Assembly: GCA_022316685.1 (NCBI GenBank)
Contig: JAKJHU010000030.1
Location: forward strand, 4,595,058 to 4,659,057
Direction of reading: 5' to 3'
Source of the DNA: Progne subis subis
Taxonomy: Eukaryota > Chordata > Aves > Passeriformes > Hirundinidae
DNA: 64,000 nucleotides
Within the stretch, counting starts at the first letter, position 1; every line of letters starts with the position of its first letter. Below, one piece after another: positions 12,501-27,500 of this stretch. The notes under the pieces were generated by a model, which had not been told where the DNA came from, ran no database searches, and was given only the letters and a program-made list of their open reading frames with translations. The translations under genes and the position numbers were made by a program.

Positions 12501-15500
12501 CCGAATTCCTTTGCCCTTGATGTCAATGGTCAGAGGCTTGGGGGTGGGCACACCTTGTTACCCTCTGAATCCCCTGATTTTTGTCTTGTTGTAACCCCCC
12601 TTGAACCCCTCCCCCAGTTATAAGGTGGAGGGAGGGAGGCTCTCTCTCTCTTGCTCACTGGCCTCTCTGGCCTGCGGTTTGGACTGGCTGCGGACTTCCC
12701 GCAGCCCGGCCTGAATAAACATCTTTTAAGCTGCTAAGCTGAGAGCCATCCTTTTCTTACTGCCGCTGCTGTCACGACACTGCTTAGTCCAGCTGCTGCT
12801 GAGAAGCCGAGCCAGCAGGTAAAGATAACCTGGGTGCCCATCCGAACTGGGAACATCTTGTAGCTGTGCAGATCTGAGCTAGCCAGAGGCCGGCGTCCAC
12901 ACGGTGCGGGGACAGACCAGCTACAAGAAGAATCCATTGCAATGGGATTTGACCAAGTGAATACATGCACTTGCAGATGGGAGAGAAATGAGAAGTAGTT
13001 TTCATCCCTGTAACCCCTTTCACAGAGTTGAGGTGCATCTGTAGATCTGTAGATGCACAGATTTGATTACAAGGACTGCAGGAAAAACAACGGAGAAAAG
13101 TTCTAGATATGTCAAAATAGAGGAAAAGTATCTGTTCACAGTGTCTTCAGCACTGGACAATGCAGCTTGCAAGACACATTTTATAAAAAATAACAATCAT
13201 AACCTCTTTTTATTCCTATGTCATGGAATTCTTGAGGTTTTTCTCATTCTCAGTGGACTATTGAAACTGTTACATTAGTTAATCTCCTAAGGGATCAACA
13301 GGAAAAATTACATTAAATGAACCTATAGGTTAACAAATTCATACAAAAAGCAGAAGCATATGACATCAAGTGCATATCAAACTTTGTTGATTCATTGTTC
13401 TGTTCCTATTGAAAAACGCAAGAATTTTTCTACCTGTCAGCTATAAATTCTTCCATAAATGTAAATATGTGATGGATTGAACCCAAAACCTTATCTGGAA
13501 ACTTTGTCAGTTTGCATATTGGAATTACTTAAAATTGCACAAACCTGATTATATAAAATGCTTACAAAATTAAGACTAAGACTTTGGCCTCATTTATGAC
13601 TTTCCAGATCAGGGATTGTACAGGCCTTGGCTTCGGGTGTGAATTCATCCCCAGATAAGAAAGCTTTGATAAGCAATGTCAGAATGGTTGGAGTGAAGCA
13701 AGAAATGCAAGAAGGATTTAAGTCCAAGTGCTTTGTACTGCTGCCCAAAGGAATGGTTATTGCTCTGATCTGAATGAGGGGCTTGCACAGCTGCTTGGCA
13801 GAATCATATGATGGAAGAATGCAATGCACTGGCTGGTGTTAAACAGATAGGCTAAACTGCCTTAACCTCCATCATCACTTCCCACTAACAGTAAATCCTG
13901 CATTTGACCCTAAAAGTCCGCAGTAATGAGGATTCCCTTTATCTAAATTGATTCTAGCATTAAAATATTGTATTTCCGACAACTGTATTAAATTTTCTAA
14001 TTCTAAATAACTTTTTCTAAAATTAAAACCCAACATTATATGTTTCTTCATTGGTTTATTTTCAAAATTTTTTCCCTCTTGTGCATATGTTTACAGTGAA
14101 TAACTGTAAACAGTTACAGGTGTGTTCCTGGGTGGTTACCAGTACTTGTCATTATTCTTATCCATCAGATTTCATTCTCACTGTAGTTTCTTTCCCCAGG
14201 TGAATGCATATATACCTTGGAAAGCATTTTATTGCTCAATGATAAAGCTGAGATAGCAATGCCTAACAAATGAAACAATGAGTAGCAGATACACAGCAAT
14301 CAAGGTTTGTTCTTGTTTCTAATGGGAAGCAGGCAGCACACATATGGATCACTCTTTGTCTCTGCATGTCTCTTTCTGTAATAAATAGTAAAATATATAT
14401 GACAATGCATCATGTGAATCTGATTCACATTCTCTTAGGAGTATTTGGAGTGACTGTCTTCTTGTGCCAAAGGTGAGTGCAGAATTTGGGAAGGAAACCC
14501 TTCCATAAGCAGGACTCTGTAGATTGGTTGCAGCTTGACTCTTTACGGTGTTCCAATGAAAACAAGTAAAATTTTTCTGCAACCTTAAAAGGCAAGCTTG
14601 AGAATGATACCAAATGTTGCAGCACATGTGTTGATTTGTTATGTTACATTTCAGCTGTTAGTTATGCTAATGGAACAGTTTCACATATTTCGTTTTGATG
14701 TATTTACTTTCATGGCTATGTGTATGTACTGTCTGCAATTGCCTGGTAACTGATTGCACGATGTTCTGCTGTCACCACCAGGCCAGCACTGGAAATAAGA
14801 TTAGTAAAAAAGACCTGGGCCTTAAATTTTCAGCCATGCAACCACTGCAAAAAGAATGTAAACTGGTGTGAAATGAAACCAAAATGAAAACCATCAGGGA
14901 CCATAAACTAAGCTTTGGCCTGCAATAAAACACATAGTGACACAAAATGGCGACACAGAATAGATAAGGTCAGCTTGCATATCTGCTGTGAGAAGATCCC
15001 CAGCCACACACAGGTCTGGACAGACACAGCAGACAGTCAGACTTAAGGGGACATTCAGTTGCCCAGAGCCTTAGGCCATAACAAGGGCTGGAGGGGAAAA
15101 CAACTAAATAGGGTAGAAGTTCAGAGACAGAAGAGAGGGAGGAATCCATGCCTTGGCCTCTGCTTGGAATTCCTGTACAAATAACACTGATTCAGATGAG
15201 AATTCTGGCCAAATATGCAAAATTCTGTCATTTTCCCAGTAAAACCTCCAAGAAGAAAAAGAAGACAAATTCAAGGATGTTCAGATGCTCAGGAACATGC
15301 CATATAAAGAGATTACTCTCACCTTCTCTCTACAGATATTTGTTCCAATGATATGTGAAGTAGCGTTGCTCTAGTACAGTACAAACTGGAATATGTGGAA
15401 AGGTTTATAGAGGAAAATCAGACCAAAGTTTCACAAAGTGATTTTAAAAGTTCCTTGTAGTTTTAATGATATTACCCTGTGGCAGTTTCTACTCTGCATT

Positions 15501-18500
15501 CAGCCACTGTGGGCTAAATGCATGCTCAATTAAAATACTCTTTTATAGGAAATATCAGTTCTACTTAACATTAAATGAGGTTCTAAAGATCTGTTTAGGG
15601 GATGACAACCATGGTAAAGATAATAACGATGCCCTGACAATCATAACAATTAAACAGGGCTGACAAAGATCATTATTGAGATCATTAGCTGAAGTTTATA
15701 CTATGAGATCTGCAATTCTAACCCACACAGGAGATGGAAGGAAAGGTACAGCACAATTAGATGGTTTAGAAAAAATGCTATCCCTGATGTTAACACTAAG
15801 CAGACAGTTCCCAAATATGACACAGTGTAGCAAAGGGGAGTTTAGGTAAACTGAATATAACAGATAAAACTGGGAACAGGCTGCAGAGCCTGGAAATCAA
15901 ACTATGCATGTTTAACATTTGAATCAAGAAATTCCATGGAAACAATCCAAAGAGCTGCTTTTATTGTCCACAACACATATTTACTTTGGTGTGGGTTGTC
16001 AAGATTTTGAAACTTTTCTATTTTCTATCTTCTTTTCAGTCTTTACACTGAACAAATGCACTTGTGAAGGGAATGAATAAATGTATTTTTGAAAGAAAAA
16101 CACATTATTTACAACTTACTTGAGCTTGACTGCATATTTGAAAATGTTGAAGGGTTTCTTGGTAAAAAAGCTGATGATAAGCCTGTAGGTCAAACCAAAA
16201 GTATACGCAGTTCTTCCACAACTAGAGATGAAAAATATTGCAAGTTATTGCTACCCAGATATCACAGTTTTATAAAAAAATTACTTTCCAGTGCAAGTAA
16301 TTATTTAGCTCCTTGGGGTCATCATAAATCAAGCTCAATTTAAGATGGATTTAATCTTCTGTTGCATACTGGCCAAAGGACAACATAAATAATAGCATTG
16401 TCACAGTGATACGCTTTTATTGTATCCTTTATGCATAATTGGCCATTAAAATCATTAACATTGTAGTTAACATTTGAAGAGTAACCACATTTCAGTGTCA
16501 TAAAGCCAGTGCTAGAGAAGAGATGCTGATAATGGACATGCAGAGTTTGTGCCATTGTAAAACAATTTTGCAGCAATAACCAAAACAACTAAATATTGTG
16601 TACTTGACATATTGTACTGGGATTATCATTACATGTTTATTACATCAATTTCTGAGAGCCAGAGTCTTGGCCTCATTTCATAAATTCAAATAAACAGCAA
16701 AAGATCTTTCAGAAGAAGCCTAGGTCTTTCCCCAAGTCCTCTGTTTTAATCATGTGTTTATGGGGTTTAGACCTTAAAAATACCCTGAAACCTCCATCAC
16801 CAACCAATAAAGAATGCATTCTAAAAAGGTAGGGGCAGGGAATTTTGTTCCTTCCAGACCTGGAACATGAGTGAAGTAGGCTTCACAGGTGAAGAGAAAA
16901 CTTTAAGCAAATAATTTTGAAAGGAGTCTGGCATCTGGAAAGGCTAGAGCCACGTGGGTGGTTGCCTGTCTCCAATGAAAAAATAAGTTTATTTAGATTT
17001 CTGCCTATACACATTTAATATATATAGCTGAAGGCATTCAGCTTTGGAAACATTGGATCTTGCCTTGTAGAAGCCAGAGGCATTTCTAGCTATTGCTACT
17101 GGATTCTGGGTTGTGCTAGTGGTGAAACAGATGTCCATCTTGATTGCATTCAAACCTCCCCTAAAGACTCAATTTTTCTGCAAAACCACTAAACACTAAC
17201 TCAATATTCATAACTTGTTCCAATTCAATCCTCAATTTACACCCAGCAATGAATGATAGATCTGCTGACTACATAGAACAAATAGTGGTATGTGTCTCAG
17301 AAATCCAAGGAGATTCATGGAAGCATAAGAATGTTTTAAAAATATTTGAGATATTGGACATCACTGACCAAAAAAGTAAGAAGAAGTCAGATTATCGTGA
17401 GTAATAGCACAGCAGATTTCCCATATTTTTAAAAAAATTGTGGGTTATGTGAGTTAAGACCTCATTTTTTTCTGTCAAGTTAAAGGTTAATTTTTAAAAA
17501 TTATTAGTCTTTTTTCTTTATTCCTGATGGTACAATAAGAATTCCAATAGGTTTGAGACAGTAAGAATCTGACAGCTTGGCTAAGACCTGTCATTAGTTT
17601 GCATATATACATGAACAGTTTATTGTTGTTGAGGGATTGAAGTCTCAAAAGTAATAATTCATCCAGTCATCAATCTTTCTTTCTCCTTTTTTTTTTTTTT
17701 CAGTCTGGCTGCCCTCTATAACTTGGCATTCAGTCAATTGTGGACTAAATTATCACAGAGCAGGAAAATATTCATACCTTATTCCCTGACTTCTCACAGA
17801 ATTGTGTGAAGTAGTAGCCTGCTCTGTTCTCCAAATAAAGAGACTGCAACATGCTTTCAATTCCTGATCCCCTGAAGACAACACTGCCAGCAGCACTTTT
17901 CCCCTGGACAAATAAAACATAGTTATACAGCAAGGAATAACAGGCTTTCATTATTTTCAAATAATATGTCTCTGCATTTGAAATGGAGGGCCAAAAAGTG
18001 TGTTCAATTAGTATCTTCATACCAAGGAAGTAGACTCCATTTTCTACTACATATATTGATCATTGCCCTCCACGCCATCTTCTTACTAAATATTCACATC
18101 CTGTGGAATAAATCTGATGACAAGACATGCAGAGCAGCTAAGTGATCATAGCATCCCTTAGGTGGTTCCTCAATACTTAAAACAGAAAAACAAACCTAGC
18201 CTTAATTCTGTCATTAAGTCTTTAGCTCTGGGGAATTCCAGTGATGCTCAACAACGTCAGTTAGCTGTCAAGGGTTGTCTCAGCTCAGGCTACTGTGTTT
18301 TGAATTAAGAGAAGTTAAGAGGCGGTTATTTGGTCACGATTCAAAACATTTAACTATGATGGAACAAAAGATACATCTTCTGGAGTTACACCACTGACAT
18401 GAGCAGCAAAATCATGAGCAATTTAGGGAGCCAGAAATCCATGCTCGTTACCATGGCTAGCTCCTAGAGCATTTGAGGAAGAATACATCCATTCTGTCAG

Positions 18501-21500
18501 TGTTCACAGAGAAGCCAGAAGAGGCTTCTGTAAGTAAATTAGCTTCTGATGATCACAAGAGAGAAACTATGGCTGATTTGCTGTCTCTGATAGCAGAAGT
18601 GGAAGTGGAAGAGTGTAGTGGCTGGCAAGCAGCTTCTTTCCAAATAGTAGCTAGGAAGAAGGGCAGGAGGAAACCAGACTTCTGAAATAGAGTAGGAAGA
18701 GCTTCCTCCTCCCCAGTATGAAGTTTAACTATGAATTCCTTCATTCCCCTTTGCATCTTATTTGTGATGGCAAAATGTGAGGTCTTGACTGTAGGTTCCA
18801 GTCTAACCACTGTAAAATATTTTCTTCTGTCAGTAAGAGGAAAACTGCATATGATGTATAAAAACTAATAGTTCATGGTGTGAACTTTTGCTGTATATAC
18901 ATTTCCTTACTGCAAATTTCCCCTAATTGCAAAGACCAACCTTTTTTTTCTGTCAAAAACAACAAAGTAAAATGATTGCAGTGAAGTAATAAATAAAGTG
19001 TGATTTTTGAAGTGCAAAACAAACAAGCATGTGCTCAAGTGCTCAGCAAATTCCATGCACATGTGAGTGGGCCCAGACTTCATAACATTTTTTTTTTTTT
19101 CTTTTAGCTGTAAGGCTATGAATATCAATAACTCCATGAAAGAGGAGGCTGTTTGAGACGATTCCACAAACAAGAAAGGTTTTGGATATATCTTAGATTG
19201 CCAGATGTTGACATCTTATATGTTGAATTTGTCAGCATTTTAACAGTTACTGAGAAAAGGCTCATCTGCACAGCGTGTCTATCCTGAGGTCTGCTCGACT
19301 GAAGATCTGCTTAGCAGGCAATAATTCAACACAGAAAAGAATGAAGTACATTAGCAATAAAGAGAGATTGTACAAATGAACCATTTTCCTCTTATGAATG
19401 TTATAATTTTAATGACTTTCTAAGGCAGATTCAGTTTTCACTGTAAGTCTGATACATTTTCCTAGGCAATGTTTCCACTGAAGCATTTATCCAGGTAGTT
19501 TTCCATAACAGCCTACTGAACACATGGTCACTATGGAGAAGATCAACACTTTCTAGTGAAAAAAAACCCGCTGTGTGTGTGCCATGATTTCCTATAAAAT
19601 AGGTGAGAGATACAACAGAGAAAATGCAGATATTCTAATGTTATCTCTGCGTAAAGCATTGACATTGATAAAATTAAACCAATTTCTCCCCATTATTGAC
19701 TACTTCATACTGCAGAATAAAGTGTTTTAACCCATGATTCAAGACAACTAATATTTTCAAGATGTACTTACATGGAGCAGCTCAGCATAGGTGTACTTTC
19801 TATAACCCTGGTATTTTGAGTCTTTGGTCCCATCCAGAACTAAGCTACGAATCATGTCTGTGCTCACTGACATTGGCCTGGATCACAAACAACAAAAAAA
19901 AAATTCAATACATATTTAAGAAAAATCGGGGGCTGCTTATAGAATAAATAAATAAGAAGGGGCAGAAAAGTGGTGTAATAACTAGTGAATGGTAGAGGAA
20001 AAAGTACATGGAGTTCAAATTTTTAATGAAAAAAATGTAGAAGGATGCCTTTTTCATCATTGGCATAGCACGACTCTGAGGGTTAGCATTTGAGACAGGT
20101 TAAAAGAATATGATTGTAGAGAATATTGACTATTATATAACAGAAAGCACTTCTATTTGGGGAAATAAACCCTTTTGTGTTGTGGCATAAACAAGTGAGA
20201 AACTAATCAGCCAGGGAGGAATTATCCATGCAAACTATCTGTACCCTAACTGTGCTTCACTAAGCAGATAATTTTATTAAAGAAAACTATAACTGAAAAC
20301 AGTAGAATCTAAAATAGTTCTTAATGTCTGAGTTATATTGCTGTGCAGAAAGATACACAAGGACTTTGGTACTTACCATATTCTACTGCTAGAAATATCC
20401 CTTTGGAGAATCTGACTTCCTGTGAGAGCGGGTGGTAATCCTGATGATCTCTTCAAACAGAAATTTGGTTTAGTTAGTTTTAATTAAGTTGTTGGTGACT
20501 TTGTTCTACTTTTGTAAAAGACATTACAGAAAAATAAGGCAATTCTGATTATTTTTATACCTTTATGTTTTCTCAAAGTGCTCTCATTAACTGGTCAAAA
20601 ACAGTCATGGGTTTTCAGAAGTATTCTTCCTTGTCAATCACAATATGTAAAATGGCAAGTTGCAAAAATTTTTGAATATTTTTCAAGATTTTTCAGCATA
20701 TCTTAATAACCACTACAGCTTAGAAAATGCATTTTTAACAGGTGGAAATGTGCTTCAAGCACATGTACAGAGGATGTCAGGTGAAGAGCATGCGAACATG
20801 TTTTGTGAAACATTAGGAAGATTATCTTAAGTCAACTTCTGTGAGTAAAAGAGATATAATCACTCAGACTGGGAGAGTAAGGGGTCATTCTGCCACAGCA
20901 TTGCTTATTATTTTGAACAAAATCACACTCTGACTTTTTGGAGATGCCAATTGCATTCAGAGTGCCCTCAGAAATTCACCCAGAGCTGCTGCTCTTTCTA
21001 AGCTCTTGCAAGCACAGTGTAGCTAGAAGATTCAATAGTCCAAATTTGTCATGGGAAAAAAAAAAAAAAAATAAGAGCAAGAAATGGGCCATCAGCTAAC
21101 TCTGTGATGTTCATGTGGTACCAGGTCCTAACTTTTGCCAAATTCAAGAGGGACTGGAAAACCTTCAGGTTCCTGTCTGCCTGACCTACAGCTTGTCCTG
21201 GCTTGTTAGCACACCTTGTGAACTGGTCACTGTAAGAAACAGGTGCTTCTTGCTCCCATTTCTGCCATGGTCAACAGGAACCTGGCTTCTGAACCCAGTT
21301 TCTTCTAAACAGGAAATTTGTCCCACTGTTTTCCTCTATTATCTCCACGAATCTGATTTCAAAGGAAGTAATTGTAGCCCCAAACTATCCAACCCCAAGT
21401 AACAGAGGTGTCTGCTGACAATCTATGGCATAGCCTATACAGTTCTTGATACTGGAACCACAGTTTCAACCCACATTCTCCAAGTACCACATATCCTGAG

Positions 21501-24500
21501 GTTTAACACTGTATTGCTGAAAACCTATAGTTTTTATTGCAGTTACCTCTCACACTCAGGCTTTCAAAGAAGAAAAAGAGACAAAACTGAACTGGCCACC
21601 TGAAAGCTATGAACTGTGAAAAGGTCTATTGAGTGGCTCATGGCCCTCTGTAGAAAGCAAAAACCATGTGCAGCTGATTGAAGGGCTGTAGTGATAGAAA
21701 ATGAGCAGAATTCTACCTTTTTTACAGACATGAGTGATAGATCCAGGTTAACTGCAGTGAAGTTATAAGAATTACTCTGGATTAAGACAAGGCTGAGTGG
21801 CAAACCTGCATTGCTAGAGAATTAATTTTGCAGTTCTGAGAACTTCCATCTAAAGTGTCTACCCAAAGGACTTAGGAAATGGCCAGGGTGTAAGTGAGAA
21901 GAAAATTTGACTCAATTAATAGCAACTAGTTGCATGAAGTATAATGAAATTTTATTGCATTTTTATATGTAACTGTCCTCAATATACCAGCTTGCTAAAT
22001 CTTCTCTAAAAAACCAAGTACCTTGTTCTTGTTCCATTGAATTCAAGGAGTTTTGTCATTATTTTTGATGGGACAAAGCTTTACTTTTCCAATGTTATGA
22101 TCCTACTTACCTGAAGAAAGGAAGGTGGTATGTCAGACTTTTGGGTCAATGGTAACAATGATGCTATTTGTGGGAAAGGATCAATGTCCACTCTTGGTCT
22201 CTCTTGACATGTGTGCCAGAACTTCAGTTTTGCACTGGCAGCATCTATCGCTGTTGAATGAGTGACACAAAATCTGGGGCCCCTAGGGAGAAAAAGCTAA
22301 TAAATAGAGCTTTCCAAAATAATGAAACACTGTGCTATTTGGCTTTTTTTTTTCTTTCAGTGATGTTGTTTACTGTACCAAAATATGGTGCTATATGCAC
22401 TAGGATTAAAAATCAGTTAATGTCAAAGGTATGTTTAGATACTGCATGCTTCCAAATCTAAAACCAAACTACACGTAAGTAAACTTAAGTTGCAAATTCT
22501 GCACTATTACACACAGTTGCCTTTCTATCAGTCTGCAGGAAGGTATGCCCCACCCATCCTACAGCAAAGCATAGGATAGGATTGTAGGCCAGGACAGAGA
22601 CCACAAGTCATATGAGGATCCACAATTACAGGTATTTGTTTATGTCTGGAATTTCTTGAACCCCTTTGCGGAGGAGAGAACACCTTCAAAAATTTAGCCC
22701 ATATTTTGGAAATAGGTTAGATTTTATATCCTCACTTAAGCTGTTAATATATAAAAGGCATTTTGTATGACAGGCATTGAACAGTAAAGTCTCAGGGTCA
22801 AATCCCATGAAGATGTATACGCAGAGCATCCTCAGAACTTGGGAAGGGCAGTATGAGGAACAGGTTAGGAGAGAATTAACCTCCTGTGCCTGGAGGGGTT
22901 TCCCTGTCTGCAGACTAAACTTGAATTGAACATTACCCAAGGCATAGATCCACAAAGCAGCTCAGATGCTCTGGTAGAAAAGTGACAAGGGTTCATTAAG
23001 GCAGATCTGCCTGGCTTCTCAGCAGATTGCACTGTAGTTTAGGCTCAGCCAAAAATTCATGTGCTAGTACTTACAATGACATTGCTTCTAATAATTGCAG
23101 TGGGAAAAGTGACATGAAATAACAGGCTTATCAAAGAAAATGGATACTTATTAAACAATAGAGTTTTATTTCATGTCCATTTTTTCATACCAGTAAAGAA
23201 GCAGTGGTTTCACTACTTCAGGCTGAATTTGTCTTAAATGCATTATATTCCACTGATCTCCATGCAGTAGTTCAAGTCTGAGCAACACTTCTGAACTGAG
23301 GAAATAGTCTCCACTGCTCAGTAGGTACAGTTTTTTCATCTTACTGAGTTGCCTGCAGTTAACAAAAATAGTCACATAAGCACGTATCAAATGCTGTACA
23401 GAACAGACTACAGTTCCTCCTACTGCTTAAACTGCTGCCATGCAACATGTTTTTAACTGGAAGTGGCAAAAGCCAAAATATTTTTTCCATAAATTAGAGA
23501 CAGGTTATGTATAAGACAAAACATATAGCACTGTAGAAAAGACTATCTGAATCCAGCAGGATCTTTCATTAAAGCAGTTTGTCATACTGATGTCCTACTT
23601 TGAATTTAATTTCTTTTATTCTTTAGTTTCTTTCTGTTGCCATCTGTTTTCCAAATCTCTTTCTAACACAGCCTTAATAATATGATTATTCTGACCTCAT
23701 GTAAGCTTTGCAAATGTGACTCTGAAAAAAGAGTTTTCACCAGAGTCATTCCAAACCTTGTCAGGGCACACATTTAATTGTGTCTGTTTATTCAGACATT
23801 AAAATTTACTCTGAAATCTCAAAACCTGCATTGATCTATCCAGGTTACAAGTATTAAAGCAACAGAAGTAACTGTTAAGTAATGGGAAGTACCTTTGTTG
23901 TCTTGTTGCATTCTTAAGAGCCTTTAGTCTTTCAATATCGATCCAGAACCACCAGTACCTCTCCCCAAGTGTTCCTTTAATGAACTTCTTGAATCTTTCA
24001 AACTCATGTCTGTTGCCAGTGTCGTAAGTCCTGTGACTAATACACCAGGAAGCCCTGCTGTCTGGCCCAACACTTTCAGGACTTGAACTTAAGCTTACTT
24101 GCTCAGGATCTTGTTTTCTTACATCTTCCTTGGAGCCCAAGGCTGTAAGTGGAGAAGAGCTTTGGTTAAAGAGTGACTTTGCAGTACCATGAGAAAATTC
24201 ATTATTCACTAAGTTGTGTGTAAACACTTCAGGCTGTTTTGTGGAACTTCACATTACTTTCAATGTCAGCAGCTGTCTGGAGGGTCAGTTCTGAAATGCT
24301 TTCCTTCACTGCAATTTGAGAGGATACTGGCGTGAATTCTTCCACTGTGTGAAAAGTTGTGCTTCCCTGTTCATTTTCTTCTTTTGCTGCACTGTGCCAT
24401 TTTGGGTGTAGATAAACTCTTGACTGCATGTGGGAAGAGGGTTCTGCAATGGCCACAGAGCAGCCCTCCTTAGCCCCTCTGGATCTTTCACTGCTAACTT

Positions 24501-27500
24501 CAGTTTTTGCAGATGCTGTTCCTGAAGGGGAAAGGAAACTCTGTTTGTGGCATTCCTGAGACAGGTAACCTGCTTCTTTGTCTAACTAGACATTCCTTTC
24601 AAATTCCACTGAAAATAAGCCACATCTAACCAGTGCTGGCCACTGTTACAGACAGACATTTGGATTAGGAACATGCCAGAGAGATTCCCTGCTCTGCAAT
24701 TGCATAATTTCCTAACTATATATGGTAAAATGTATTGATATTAACATAAAAATCATGGTGATTTAAAATATCTTTTCTTAATTCTAAACTATTTCACTTG
24801 TTTCACAAAGAAAAATTATAGCCTCTTGACACAGGTCTGTGAAACGAAACACAGAGAATTATTTCTCAGGAGCTGAGGCAATTAGGGAGAGAAAAACATC
24901 TCTGAGAATGGGGAGAGAACAAGCTCCTAACGTATGAGCTGAGGCTTCTCTTCCTCTTGCTACTGCATAAAAAGCAGAAGTAAGGCTGTGCAATGAGGTA
25001 TATGTCTATACGTACATCTGTATTTTCTCTCCCAGAACCCCTGGAACTTGCCAAACAATTTCAAATAAATTTGAAGATATACAGGATTCCAAATGATTAC
25101 ATCTTACAAAATTCATAAAAATGGGCAGCCAAAAGACCTTTAGGTGCCCAACATAAATACCCTAAGATGGCTGAAACACATCATATGCTGTCAAATACCC
25201 AAATAATCCAGACAAGAAAATCTTTCATAACATATGAATGCTTCTCTCCCCAAAAAACTCAGAACAATTCAACAGAAACTTGCAGATTTCTATGAGACAG
25301 AAATGTGTAAGAAAAGAAACTACTACTATCACAAAATTACTTGGCTACTAGCACAAACTTTCACTTAATGTTGTAGCTGTGGAAAGAAACAAATGCTTGT
25401 CTGAAGCCTCAGATATCATGTGATACTCAGAAGGAACAATTAGGAACAATTCCTTAGAAGGCCTTTTCTTTCCACCTAGTCTGAGCTGTGTTATAAACCA
25501 CAGGGTTGAGCCTTTGTTACTTACCCAGAAGGGGACCTTTCTCAGGTAATGACTCATCTTTTTTATGCTGCCCAGGCAAATGCTGAGTATCTTGTATTTT
25601 ACTAGAAGTTACAGGATGCATAGATGAATCTGTAGTTTTCACAGAATCCTTTTGTTTTGCCAATGTAAACCAGTCCTTTACCTGAGAAACTGTAGCCTAG
25701 GAAAAGGAGTTTCATAGAACAATTAAAATATCTCTGTTTATTGCAGTATTCCTGAGAGCTACAGCCTACTGTCCACAGGAATTTTTTTGTGCAGTCCGTT
25801 TGTGTAGTTTTCTGTAAGGATAGTTCCCAATGCAGAGAGCTGTATGACAGTAGCTGAGCATCCTTGTATAAGCTTAAACAACCTTTGTTTATTTTGTATT
25901 ACAATTGATTACCTTCTTCTACAGTACAAAAAACTTTGAACATAAAAGCTATTTAGCAAATCAGAGAATGGTTTAGGTTGAAAGGGACCTTGAAGATCAT
26001 CTTCTTATTTCCAGCCCCCCTGCACAAGACTAGGTTATTCATGGGTCAGTTGTCCCATTAGGTTGTGACCTCAGTTACAATAATTCTACCCAATCCATTC
26101 AATCTCTCTCGATGTTACACCCACTAAACATGTTTATTTTACCTCGCCAAGTGATACATAGAACTTCTTCATAGTCAATGAAGTCAATGAAGAGTCATCC
26201 TCCTCAGGAGGGGGAGAACTTGGGCTTTGCTTCCATATCCAGGGAGAGTAGTCACTATCTATAATGATATTAATGCCAGTCTTGCTCCATTCTACCTGTG
26301 ATATCAATTTAGCTAGTCTGAAATTAAATGTTGAGACAAGAAAATAATTAATTTTAGCTTTTAATCAGAGAAACAGTTGATTTTCCCACAGAATTGGCAA
26401 TTTTAAAAAATCGTCTATCTGAAAAAAAATGGCTACAGAGAACTTAATGATCTCCTTTTTTCATAGAGTAATGGAATTATAGAATATCCTGATTTGAAAG
26501 GGACCCAGAAGGATCATTGAGTCCAGCTCAGTGGTATTATTTCAGCCTTCACCCACTGTCATGTCTGTAAATGCCAGTACTGCCACTGAACAGCTCACCA
26601 GCACACAGATAGTGCCCTGATTGCATTGCCAAGCTTTACCAATAAAAAATTACTTCTTTCAGGATGATTTTGCATGTATCTCCGCAGTTCCAAGCCCTGC
26701 CAAGAATCCCTTTAACATTTTGTTCACTAAAATTGAACTATTCTCTGAGATCGCACAAGCCCTGTATCACTACCAGATACCACTGGTTCCTGACAGAAGC
26801 AAAGTTACAGCAGGAATGCCACAGCACTGATCACACTGATCGAACTTGCAGATGGTAACAAGACAGCTGGCACTCTCATGTCCAGCTGGCTGCTCTATGA
26901 GGATTTCATTGTATTGAAATGCTCTCCAGTGCTACTTTGTGTTAGTGGAAACCTTGCAATGTTCAAGAAAGGCAATCTTAGTGATTGAACATGAAAACAG
27001 TACAGATGCTCTGGCCTCAAGAACTGGGCAGAATTGAGTTAAGCTAGAAAGAAATACAAAGCCAACCAAGTCACATGTGAAGGGCAGATGAAGCTTACTC
27101 TTGAGCCTACAAACAAGTGAATGCTCAGTTTTATTTGTGCCCCCTGTTGGAGATCAAATAGGATTTAATTCTAGGGTTAGGGTGTCTTCATCTTTAAACG
27201 AGTGTTTCTCTTTTAGCAGCTGAACTTACCTTGATTCTGATTCAGGAAAGCAGCAAACTACTGACGCCAACTGAAATTAGGTATATGTTTAAAGTTGGTT
27301 TTATACAATTCTCTTGGTAACTCTGCTTGATCAAACAGTTTGCTATAGCAGAAGTTCAAAGTTACTGTTTCATGAGTCCCAGTTAAATGTAAAGCATTTA
27401 ACAAAGGTATAATTCAGCACTCTCACAGTTTCCTTGTTCTTTGCACAGTTTCCCCCCTTGAAATTAAGTGCAGTCACCAGGTTATTGAAAATAAAAAACA

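Larger units (their letters stand above)
16222..23190. other. RGS22 introns between exons 9 and 14
   Basis: Between the exons listed separately (22.1, 20.4, 19.8 and 17.8 kb), the sequence is AT-rich intron with short homopolymers near 17.69 and 21.06 kb. No mobile element or extra gene was recognised. Confidence 0.55.

Noticed and set aside
14880..15130. Slightly GC-richer stretch suspected to be ERV-derived
   Set aside because: No LTR ends, promoter pair or duplicated flanks could be found.
24306..24491. 61-codon frame overlapping RGS22 exon 8
   Set aside because: Third-frame shadow of the exon; the phase of the neighbouring exons excludes it.
27135..27150. CTCF-like GCCCCCTGTTGG
   Set aside because: One core mismatch and no supporting context.
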